Below, one piece after another: positions 1 through 6,191 of a stretch of DNA of 14,623 nt. The number at the start of each line of letters is the position of its first letter. Position 1 is the stretch's first letter. The notes beneath the pieces are model-generated. The model did not search any database and had not been told where the DNA came from. It worked only from the letters and a program-made list of their open reading frames with translations. A program made the position numbers and the translations under genes. Origin of the DNA: Acidobacterium sp049965615 (GTDB taxonomy: Bacteria; Acidobacteriota; Terriglobia; Terriglobales; Acidobacteriaceae); assembly GCA_049965615.1 (NCBI GenBank), contig JBMFWD010000066.1:1-14623 (forward strand). The letters run 5' to 3'.

Positions 1-2
1 TC

Positions 3-188
3 CAGATTATTCGGGATCAGCCTGCTCGCTCCCCCGCCAAGCCACCGCAGTTATCCGCTATTTTGGACAGCAATGATCGGCTTTACTCTCTTTGCGACTC
101 AGAAAGTGTGCTGAATTTATCGGTCCGGACCCCAAGGGTCAACGCGACCGACGTCATCTTCAATGACCGGGAACATCGGCGAGTCTAA
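3..188 (+). CDS. Possible 3' end of an unidentified gene (partial)
   Basis: The third forward frame is open from the window edge to a TAA at 186-188, about 61 codons. The other two forward frames hit stops at about 76 and 111. The peptide is hydrophilic, ends in a charged stretch (FNDREHRRV), and has no motif I recognise. An open frame of this length could arise by chance, so this is only a candidate. If real, the gene starts upstream of the window and ends about 93 bases before the next gene on the same strand. Confidence 0.3.
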   Translation, partial: QIIRDQPARSPAKPPQLSAILDSNDRLYSLCDSESVLNLSVRTPRVNATDVIFNDREHRRV

Positions 189-212
189 TATTACTCATAA
201 AAGAACAATGCC

Positions 213-241
213 TTGCGAGCCGTGATTTTCTTGGTGCTAAT
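213..241 (+). promoter_or_regulatory. Possible sigma-70-type promoter for the XRE-like regulator
   Basis: TTGCGA at 213-218 and GCTAAT at 236-241 are separated by 17 bases. Each matches the housekeeping consensus at four of six positions. Transcription would start near 248, giving a leader of roughly 34 bases before the ATG at 282. The elements are weak and the assignment rests on spacing alone. Confidence 0.3.
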
Positions 242-281
242 GAAGCAGCGACTCTGCGTGGCTAATTGAAACTCATTCACA

Positions 282-992
282 ATGACCTTTTCGCAGCTCC
301 ATGAGCGACTGCGCCTTGAAATGTGGCGGCGCATCCAGCGCGGAGTGGTGACGGGAAAGCTCTTGGCTGCACAAACTGGACTTCGCCCCTCACATATCTC
401 AAATTTTCTCCACAAGAAGCGAAAGTTGAGTCTTGTCGCACTGGACCGGCTATTGGACGCTCAGCAGATCGACATTCAAGAGCTCGCTGGACCAATGCTG
501 GATGAAGGTGAATCGCCCGATGGAATCCTTACTGAAACTGTGCGGATACCATTGATCGCGCAACCTGCAGTAGTTGCGCTGCCCGTCATCCCGCGTCGAT
601 CAGTCCAGGCGTACATGATGCTTCCCGGAGTCGATTTTGATCGCCTCCCACCACATCACTCTTCCCTGCGCCGATCCTGGGAGCGCTTCATCGGCATTCG
701 CATTACGGCGGATCAGGCGAGTGGCATGGAACCGCTGCTGCGTGAGCTTGCCATTGTGGTAGTCGATCGCCACTACAACACGCTTTTGGAAGTTAATCCG
801 CCTCGACCCAATCTCTACGTCGTGCGGTTGGGCAACAGACTTTTGTTGCGATACGTTACTTCGGATTCAAAACGCTTACTCCTTCGCCCCTACCACCTCG
901 ATTTTCCTGTTGAAATTTTGGAGGCCGGCTCCATTGACTCCTTAAATGATTTCTTGATTGGTCGTGTGTGCCTGCATATTAGTGCGCTGTGA
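282..992 (+). CDS. XRE-like transcriptional regulator with degenerate S24/LexA-like C-terminal domain
   Basis: Probable DNA-binding regulator of 236 residues. Residues about 15-68 form a helix-turn-helix of Cro/CI type: an AAQTGL turn followed by SHISNFLHKKRKLS and a conserved helix ending in DRLLD. A proline-rich linker covers about 70-130. Residues 135-205 resemble the LexA/CI self-cleavage fold, with the block ASGMEPLLRELAIVVVDR matching the usual D-S-M-x-P...GD-x-v-v-V-D. However, the catalytic serine position before Met149 is Gly148, and the position of the catalytic lysine appears to be Arg190 (LLLRYV). Self-cleavage is therefore unlikely, and the domain may only serve dimerisation or sensing. 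No clear Shine-Dalgarno precedes the ATG; a downstream ATG at 321 is an alternative. The gene is followed at 54 bases by a small ORF and then an oxidoreductase on the same strand, which it could regulate. The helix-turn-helix is well supported; the S24 relation is moderate. Confidence 0.8.
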   Translation: MTFSQLHERLRLEMWRRIQRGVVTGKLLAAQTGLRPSHISNFLHKKRKLSLVALDRLLDAQQIDIQELAGPMLDEGESPDGILTETVRIPLIAQPAVVALPVIPRRSVQAYMMLPGVDFDRLPPHHSSLRRSWERFIGIRITADQASGMEPLLRELAIVVVDRHYNTLLEVNPPRPNLYVVRLGNRLLLRYVTSDSKRLLLRPYHLDFPVEILEAGSIDSLNDFLIGRVCLHISAL

Positions 993-1045
993 ACGCCACA
1001 ATCGGGTCCAGATTTGCTAGTATCGGCCCCAGAGGAGTTTCATTC

Positions 1046-1270
1046 ATGGATCAGGCGTTTCCTGTCGCCAGCATTTCCCGCCGTAACGAGGACATTGCTC
1101 TCGATTTGCTCAAGTTTGTCGTGACAACGACTGGCGCCGCGCGCTCAGCGACGGCTGCAACTGGATTTGTAGCTTCCAGCACACCCAAATCTGAAGATCA
1201 GATCGAACATTTGCTTGACCTTTATTCACGCTGCCTCAAAGTTGTTGAGGGTAAAGGAGCGACCCGCTGA
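1046..1270 (+). CDS. Small hypothetical protein (74 aa)
   Basis: A 74-residue protein of unknown function. The frame extends back to a GTG at 989 that would overlap the preceding stop. I chose the ATG at 1046 because AGAGGAG at 1031-1037 lies at a good ribosome-binding distance. The predicted protein has no signal peptide or membrane segment. It has an N-terminal amphipathic part (NEDIALDLLKFVV), an Ala/Thr/Ser-rich middle (about residues 27-46) and a C-terminal helix (EDQIEHLLDLYSRCLKVVEG). This looks like a small soluble, possibly helical, partner protein. Its TGA overlaps the presumed CTG start of the oxidoreductase (CTGA at 1267-1270), which suggests translational coupling. An extended -10-like TGCTAGTAT at 1015-1023 might give it its own promoter, but that is weak. 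Confidence 0.6.
   Translation: MDQAFPVASISRRNEDIALDLLKFVVTTTGAARSATAATGFVASSTPKSEDQIEHLLDLYSRCLKVVEGKGATR
1254..1269 (+). promoter_or_regulatory. Ribosome binding site that points to a CTG start codon
   Basis: AAGGAG at 1254-1259 is followed after 7 bases by CTG at 1267-1269. The oxidoreductase frame is closed by a TAA at 1252-1254, and the only codons between that stop and the CTG are AGG AGC GAC CCG, so no ATG, GTG or TTG is available at the right distance. The next possible start, TTG at 1282, would cut off the first beta strand of the Rossmann fold. Confidence 0.55.
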
Positions 1271-2337
1271 ACGTCGCTGTCTTGGGAGTCGGAGCGTTTG
1301 GGCGGAACCACCTGCGTGTCTACCGCGACCTCGCACTTTCTGCTCAAAGCTCGCAGCCTCCGGTCCGCGTCACCGCAATCGTCGAGCCTGACACTGACCA
1401 GGTCGCTTCACTGAATTGGCCGGCAGATGCTCCCTACCCCTTCCCGCCTGTTTATGAGTCCCTAGACGCGCTCTTGTCCGCAAGAGCGCGTGGCGGGGTC
1501 CGCGTAGACGCTGCATCCGTATGCGTGCCTACTTCAGGACATGCAGATGCTGCTTCCGCCCTCATGTCATCTGGAATCGATGTCCTGGTGGAAAAGCCCA
1601 TTGCCGTTACAGTGGCCGAAGCGGAGCAGATGGTTGCCACGGCCACTCAGCACGACAGAATTCTTCAGGTGGGTCAACTGGAGCGCTTCAATCCTGCCGT
1701 CATGGCGGCGGAAAAAATGCGCAACCATCCCATGTTCTTTGAGGCGCACCGGCTCAGCATTTTCACTCCGCGAGCCCTTGACGTCGACGTCGTCCTCGAT
1801 CTCATGATCCACGATCTCGATGTCGTGCTCCATTTGGCTCAATCGCCCGTAAGCGAGGTCCACGCGGTCGGACTACCGATCGTTTCCCCAAAAATCGACA
1901 TCGCCAACGTTCGAATTGAATTTGAGTCCGGCTGTGTTGCAAATTTCACCGCCAGCAGAGTCAGTACCGAGCGGGTGAGAAAACTCCGCTTTTTCCAGCC
2001 TCATCAATATGTGTCCCTCGACTATGCCAGGAAAGACCTGCTGGTCATCGATGTTACGTCAGACACAATGCTCTCTCAGGCTTCCATCGAGGAGTTAACA
2101 CGCGAATCATCTTCCAATCCGCTCCTCCCGCCAGGGCTCCGCATGCACAAGCCTGATGTTGAGGATGCCGAACCACTGCGTCTGGAAATCGAATCGTTTA
2201 TTGAGTCAGTGCGCACCCGAAAAAGACCAAAAGTTTCAGGAGAGGACGGTAGTCGCGCGCTGGCACTCGCGATTCAGATTCACGAGTCCATATCTGCACA
2301 TGCCCATCGTGCTGGCCTTCAGCGCTTCACAGTCTGA
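1267..2337 (+). CDS. Gfo/Idh/MocA-family NAD(P)-dependent oxidoreductase
   Basis: A cytoplasmic dehydrogenase of 356 residues if started at CTG 1267 (351 from TTG 1282), a normal length for the family. Residues 1-13 (LNVAVLGVGAFGRNH) give the first beta strand and the G-x-G-x-x-G dinucleotide loop. EKP at 109-111 carries the family's conserved lysine, and DLMIHDLD near 178-185 supplies the conserved acidic/histidine segment of the C-terminal substrate domain. The motif GQLERFNPAV resembles relatives acting on UDP-amino sugars in lipid A gene clusters (GnnA-type). That is only a resemblance, and no lpx gene is visible here, so the substrate is unassigned. The start overlaps the stop of the preceding small ORF and probably shares its transcript. 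The gene converges with the ROK gene, with 32 bases between the stops. Family assignment is firm; function is open. Confidence 0.9.
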   Translation: MNVAVLGVGAFGRNHLRVYRDLALSAQSSQPPVRVTAIVEPDTDQVASLNWPADAPYPFPPVYESLDALLSARARGGVRVDAASVCVPTSGHADAASALMSSGIDVLVEKPIAVTVAEAEQMVATATQHDRILQVGQLERFNPAVMAAEKMRNHPMFFEAHRLSIFTPRALDVDVVLDLMIHDLDVVLHLAQSPVSEVHAVGLPIVSPKIDIANVRIEFESGCVANFTASRVSTERVRKLRFFQPHQYVSLDYARKDLLVIDVTSDTMLSQASIEELTRESSSNPLLPPGLRMHKPDVEDAEPLRLEIESFIESVRTRKRPKVSGEDGSRALALAIQIHESISAHAHRAGLQRFTV

Positions 2338-2369
2338 GAGCTAACTGTACCGGAGGGGGGAGTCACTCA

Positions 2370-3263
2370 CTAGCACTTTTCTCCCCGCTCTGCCGCTACG
2401 GCGGCTCCTACTACAGTCCGATGACGGTCCTCCGGTAGCACCTCCACCGTGTAACTCTGAAGCGGGCTCATCTTTACCATTTCATAAAGGTAATGTCGCA
2501 ACGTGTTCAGATCCAGGCGGTCAATATCACGCCCCGTGTAACAAAAGCGGCCCGGTCCCTCCAGGTGAATTTGAGAGGCTGTCGCTGCCGCCAATGCTCG
2601 ATGCCATAGGTCCACAAAGTCCGCGCAGCGGCGATCACCTTTCCTGGCTGCCTCAAATACTTCATCGGGCTCCATATCGAGAAACCGCAATCGCATCGCA
2701 CGGTTACCCATAATGCCTTCCAGGTGCCCCTTGCCACCGCATCCGCAATAACGCTCCTTCGGATCAAGAGATACCACCATGTGCCCGCCTTCCCAGGCAC
2801 CCTCAGTATGCGGATAGCGCCCAAATCCGATCCCATTGCCAATCGTCCAAACGCGCACAAGCTTGTTGTACTCCTTGCGCGAAGCAGCCACACCCGCGGC
2901 CGCAGCATCCGCGTCGTTGCACAGGCTTACCGGAAAATCAAATCCTCGCTCTCGAAGTTCCGCGCTCACGTCATTGCACACGTGGGTGCCCTTTAGCTGC
3001 GGCAAATTCGGCGAGTCCTCCAGAACACCCTTGATTACAATTCCGGGCATAGCCACGCCAACTGCAATGATCTCTGTCTCACGGGGGACCAGTTCCACCA
3101 CCGCATCACAAATCAGATTGCAGAGTTCCTCTTTTGGAATTTCAATGAGACCATTTTCATCAAACTCTTTCGGCAGGTGAATCGGGTCTCCTACCAGCTC
3201 ATGATTCTCGACCAATCCGGCTGTCACCTGGTCTGTCAGCACTACTCCAATCGATTTCGCCAT
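2370..3263 (-). CDS. ROK-family protein (sugar kinase/regulator superfamily), atypical
   Basis: A 297-residue protein without an N-terminal helix-turn-helix, so kinase-like rather than repressor-like. ROK hallmarks seen are NDADAAAAG with the presumed catalytic Asp117, TIGNGIGFG at 140-148, EGGH at 158-161, and a zinc-type loop CGCGGKGHLE at 173-182. Two departures stand out. The N-terminal phosphate loop (normally D-x-G-G-T) is absent, replaced by VVLTDQVTAG. The third zinc-loop cysteine is His180. Either it phosphorylates an unusual substrate or it has lost kinase activity. A TTG at 3335 would lengthen the frame but overlaps sthA; the ATG at 3263, preceded by AAGGGGG at 8 bases, is preferred. 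It lies 52 bases downstream of sthA on the same strand, so co-transcription is likely. Confident of the superfamily, not of the substrate. Confidence 0.85.
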   Translation of the reverse strand: MAKSIGVVLTDQVTAGLVENHELVGDPIHLPKEFDENGLIEIPKEELCNLICDAVVELVPRETEIIAVGVAMPGIVIKGVLEDSPNLPQLKGTHVCNDVSAELRERGFDFPVSLCNDADAAAAGVAASRKEYNKLVRVWTIGNGIGFGRYPHTEGAWEGGHMVVSLDPKERYCGCGGKGHLEGIMGNRAMRLRFLDMEPDEVFEAARKGDRRCADFVDLWHRALAAATASQIHLEGPGRFCYTGRDIDRLDLNTLRHYLYEMVKMSPLQSYTVEVLPEDRHRTVVGAAVAAERGEKC

Positions 3264-3315
3264 GCCTCTGTCCCCCTTCTCTACAAAATTGCCTGTCAGT
3301 TGCCCGGTGCGCCCG

Positions 3316-4713
3316 CTAGTTATCGAAACGGGCAAGCCGATTCAGGCCATTAAAAGCAGCAGCCTTGTAGCATTCCGCCAGCGTAGGATAGTTAAATACC
3401 GTATCCACAAAGTAGTCCAATGTGCCGTCCAGCGCCATCACCGCCTGCCCAATGTGGACCAGCTCCGATGCTCCCTCGCCGATGATGTGCACTCCCAGAA
3501 TCTGCCTGGATTCACGGTGAAAAATCAGCTTAAGCCTTCCTGTCGTGTCGCCGCGAATCTGCCCGCGCGCAATCTCCCGGTAATATGCCACCCCTACCTC
3601 GTACGGCACGTCCTCTTCCGTAAGCTGCTCTTCTGTTTTTCCGATAAACGAAATCTCAGGAATCGTGTATATCCCGTAAGGATAAAAGCTTGGATTCGAC
3701 TGCAGAGTCTCATTCCCGTAGGCCCGCTCTACAGCAATTCGGCCCTGCTCCATCGAAACGGAAGCCAGGCTGGGGAAACCAATCACGTCGCCGGCCGCGT
3801 AAATATGCGGCACTTTGGTACGGAAATCCTTATCAACCGGAATGCGTCCGCGCTCGTCCGCCTCGATACCAGCGGCTGCCAGATTCAACTCATCCACATT
3901 GCCCTGACGACCCACTGCGTATAACAACGCATCGCCGGAAATTCTCTTCTTACTTTCCAGGTTCGCCACCACTGTTCCATCGGGCAACTCTTCCACGCTC
4001 TCCACTTCCTCATGCAGACGCATGGTCACCCGGCTGTCCCGAAGATGATAGCTGAGCGCTTCCACGATTTCCTGGTCGGCGAACTCCAGCAACCTGGAAC
4101 GCTTTTCGACTAGCGTGACTCTAACCCCAAGCGCCGCAAACATGCACGTATATTCCACGCCGATCACTCCGCCGCCCACCACGATCATCGTTCGGGGCAA
4201 CTGGCTCAGTTCAAGAATCTGGTCACTGTTGACGATCGTCTTTCCGTTAATCGGAACCTTGGACGTGCTGGCAGGCTTCGTTCCAACTGCAATCAGAATG
4301 TAGTCGGCCTCATAAACCGACTCCCCCTGGGGTCCCGATACCTTCACACGATTCGGCCCCTCAAAGCTCGCCACACCATGAATCACATCAATCAGATTGC
4401 GCGACAACTGGGCCTCGGTCACGTCAATTTCAGTCTTGATTACGTGTTGAACCCGAAAGGCAAGATCCGCCATCGTGATCTTTTCCTTCACCCGGTAATT
4501 CATCCCGTAAATCGAGCGATAGTTGTAGCCGGAAAGGTGCAACACCGCCTCCCGCATGGTTTTGCTGGGAATTGTCCCCGTGTTAATGCAGACGCCGCCA
4601 ACCACACTCCGCATCTCCACAAGGGCAACACGCTTACCCTTTTTCACCGCGGATACAGCGGCTCTCTGCCCGGAAGGCCCCGAGCCAATGACCAGTAGAT
4701 CGTATTTCGCCAT
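3316..4713 (-). CDS. sthA: Soluble (Si-specific) NAD(P)+ transhydrogenase
   Basis: A flavoprotein of 465 residues that interconverts NADPH + NAD+ and NADP+ + NADH in the cytoplasm, generally thought to drain excess NADPH. It has the FAD loop GSGPSG at 10-15, a second dinucleotide loop GGGVIG at 180-185, and a further FAD contact AAGDVIGFP near 305. The decisive point is the active-site region GGVCINTGTIPSK: Cys42 is present, but the second cysteine of the redox disulfide of dihydrolipoyl dehydrogenases is Thr47, as in SthA. The C-terminus FNYPTLAECYKAAAFNGLNRL also follows SthA rather than the His-Pro of disulfide reductases. Length is typical. AAGGAA lies just upstream of the ATG. It is probably the first gene of a two-gene unit with the ROK gene and is divergent from the thiE-like gene. 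Confidence is high. Confidence 0.93.
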   Translation of the reverse strand: MAKYDLLVIGSGPSGQRAAVSAVKKGKRVALVEMRSVVGGVCINTGTIPSKTMREAVLHLSGYNYRSIYGMNYRVKEKITMADLAFRVQHVIKTEIDVTEAQLSRNLIDVIHGVASFEGPNRVKVSGPQGESVYEADYILIAVGTKPASTSKVPINGKTIVNSDQILELSQLPRTMIVVGGGVIGVEYTCMFAALGVRVTLVEKRSRLLEFADQEIVEALSYHLRDSRVTMRLHEEVESVEELPDGTVVANLESKKRISGDALLYAVGRQGNVDELNLAAAGIEADERGRIPVDKDFRTKVPHIYAAGDVIGFPSLASVSMEQGRIAVERAYGNETLQSNPSFYPYGIYTIPEISFIGKTEEQLTEEDVPYEVGVAYYREIARGQIRGDTTGRLKLIFHRESRQILGVHIIGEGASELVHIGQAVMALDGTLDYFVDTVFNYPTLAECYKAAAFNGLNRLARFDN

Positions 4714-4916
4714 AGAATTCCTTGCGTCCAGCGCCCATCTTATCGCCGAAGCAGCCTGATAACAGCGATAGCTGCAAAGATTATTTTTCTGTTTTCATTC
4801 CGGGAGGGTCGCCCCACAACGAAACGCACGCTCCCCAAAAAATTGCGGCTTGAAAGCAAAGTGGCAATCAAAGACAGGCTTCGGAATAGTCCGCGCGTAA
4901 AGGAGCCCGATTCTTT

Positions 4917-4932
4917 GCTAATTTGCTTTTAG
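4917..4932 (+). promoter_or_regulatory. -10-like element directly upstream of the thiE-like ATG (possible leaderless start)
   Basis: GCTAAT at 4917-4922, also readable as TANNNT (TAATTT, 4919-4924), ends about 8-10 bases before the ATG at 4933. The codon immediately before the ATG is TAG, so the start cannot lie upstream. The only Shine-Dalgarno-like stretch (AAAGGAG, ending near 4904) is too far away to serve this ATG. No good -35 is visible at 17 bases. Confidence 0.35.
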
Positions 4933-5559
4933 ATGCTGCTTTACGCCATCACACAACGATCTCTTTTCCCAGGAGATGAAAACGCGCATCTGAATGCGCT
5001 GATTCAACTGGCACGTAGGCTCGCCAAAGACGGCGTGCCGTACCTCCAGATCCGCGAAAAGGACCTGCCTCCTGCGCGCCTCAAGTCGCTTGCCACCGCA
5101 ATCGTGCAAATCACGCAAGCAGAGAACAACCAGATGTCGGTCCTGCTCAACGGGCCTGCTGCAATAGCATTGAAAACAGGATGCCAGGGTATACACCTCG
5201 CTGGTAACGTGCCGGCAGGGGAGGCGCACAAGGCTCGCAGCCTCTTCGCGCAGGCCGGACGCGACTGCACCATCAGCGCCGCTTGCCACAGCTTCGAAGA
5301 AGTCCGAAGCCGTGCAGCCATCGCCGATTTCCTGCTTTTTTCGCCTGTCTTTGAAAAAGCAGGGCCCAGCGGCATTGTCCCCGGCGTGGGCCTCGATGCA
5401 CTCTCTCAGGCAGTCACCGAATCACAAGGACGACCCGTACTGGCTCTGGGCGGAATCACAGCCACAAACGCGCCTGCGTGCAAGGCCGCTGGCGCGCAAG
5501 GCATCGCAGCAATCCGCCTCTTTCTGGACCAGCAATGGAAACCGCTCCTCCACTTGTGA
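4933..5559 (+). CDS. ThiE/TenI-family protein (thiamine phosphate synthase-like)
   Basis: A 208-residue TIM-barrel protein of the family that couples HMP-pyrophosphate and thiazole phosphate to thiamine phosphate (ThiE) or tautomerises the thiazole (TenI). Seen are YAIT at the first strand, QIREKD at 39-44, GIHLAG at 86-91, SPVFEK at 137-142, and ALGGITATNA plus GAQGIAAIRLF at the C-terminal phosphate-binding end. The two magnesium-binding aspartates of ThiE are missing: the usual N-D is Asn73-Gly74, and the Asp of G-Q-x-D is replaced in AGNV. The T-x-T-K pyrophosphate segment is also changed. It may therefore be a divergent ThiE, a TenI-type enzyme, or a relative with another role. No TPP riboswitch is visible upstream. 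It is a single gene, divergent from sthA and convergent with the DUF4440 gene. Confidence 0.85.
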   Translation: MLLYAITQRSLFPGDENAHLNALIQLARRLAKDGVPYLQIREKDLPPARLKSLATAIVQITQAENNQMSVLLNGPAAIALKTGCQGIHLAGNVPAGEAHKARSLFAQAGRDCTISAACHSFEEVRSRAAIADFLLFSPVFEKAGPSGIVPGVGLDALSQAVTESQGRPVLALGGITATNAPACKAAGAQGIAAIRLFLDQQWKPLLHL

Positions 5560-5567
5560 GCGGTTTC
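5538..5567 (+). terminator. Hairpin across the thiE-like stop codon
   Basis: GAAACCGCTC (5538-5547) and GAGCGGTTTC (5558-5567) form a perfect 10-base stem with a 10-base loop. The TGA at 5557-5559 lies inside the structure. No T-run follows on either strand, so it is at best a weak or factor-dependent terminator or an mRNA-stabilising stem. Confidence 0.35.
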
Positions 5568-5626
5568 TCCCCAGCTACCAGACGTACAAGCCTCTGGCCT
5601 CAACTCATGCATCCGCCCTAAAGGCG

Positions 5627-6157
5627 CTAAAGTAGCCGCCGATGTCGCTTCTTCGTATTCGCCTCACTCGCCTTGGGAGCAGGAATATTCGTCTGCTGAG
5701 CATTCACGCATCGCCAGCCTGCCGGAGTTTTCTCAAAAACGTGAGTGAATACTCCCTGCTCATCGCGCGGCATTCCGTCCACTGAGACCTTGATCGCGTA
5801 GGTCCCGTTGATCACAGCCGTATCCCCGAATTCACGAACACTCGTCACACGCTGCAGCATGCTGTAAGGCTGATCTCCGCCCTTGGCGAAAAGAAACGCA
5901 ATGTACTCATCCCGCGTCTCCACATCGCCGGACGCCGTAATGTCGACAAACGACGGATCGAGCAACAAGTCCATGGTGTACTGGTCGGGATTCACAACGG
6001 CAGTGCTCCACTTGTCTTCGATCGCCTGGAAGACCTTGATCCCATCGGGTTGTTGCGCGGAGTTGGTTTGAGCCTGAGCATAGCCGGGCACAAACAACGT
6101 TCCCGCGGTGATGACCATGCCCAGCGGCACAGACAGTAAAGTTTTCCAAAGCTTCAT
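5627..6157 (-). CDS. Exported DUF4440/NTF2-like (SnoaL-fold) protein
   Basis: A 176-residue protein with a clear signal peptide: MKLWK, a hydrophobic core to about residue 25, and likely cleavage after AQA near residue 29. The mature part, about residues 38-158, follows the cone-like NTF2/DUF4440 pattern. It has an opening helix with an acidic/tryptophan motif (IEDKWSTAVVNPD), LLDPSFVDITASGDVETRDEYIAFL, then paired strands ending in HVFEKTPAGWRCVNAQQTN. The tail is basic (KKRHRRLL). Such domains often bind or turn over small ligands, but no substrate can be deduced. It begins 34 bases after the radical SAM gene on the same strand and may share its transcript. AGGGA lies about 10 bases before the ATG. 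Confidence 0.82.
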   Translation of the reverse strand: MKLWKTLLSVPLGMVITAGTLFVPGYAQAQTNSAQQPDGIKVFQAIEDKWSTAVVNPDQYTMDLLLDPSFVDITASGDVETRDEYIAFLFAKGGDQPYSMLQRVTSVREFGDTAVINGTYAIKVSVDGMPRDEQGVFTHVFEKTPAGWRCVNAQQTNIPAPKASEANTKKRHRRLL

Positions 6158-6191
6158 TTTTTGCTTTCCCTGCTTGTCTATTTCCAGCGTG

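Noticed and set aside
989..1045. GTG start at 989 for the small ORF
   Set aside because: It has no ribosome site and overlaps the preceding stop, whereas ATG 1046 has AGAGGAG at proper distance.
3262..3924. A 220-codon + strand frame opposite the 3' half of sthA
   Set aside because: sthA on the other strand is clearly genuine; the frame has no motif or ribosome site.
4714..4932. A TPP riboswitch ahead of the thiE-like gene
   Set aside because: I looked for the CUGAGA and ACCUGAUC-type conserved segments and found neither in the 219-base gap.
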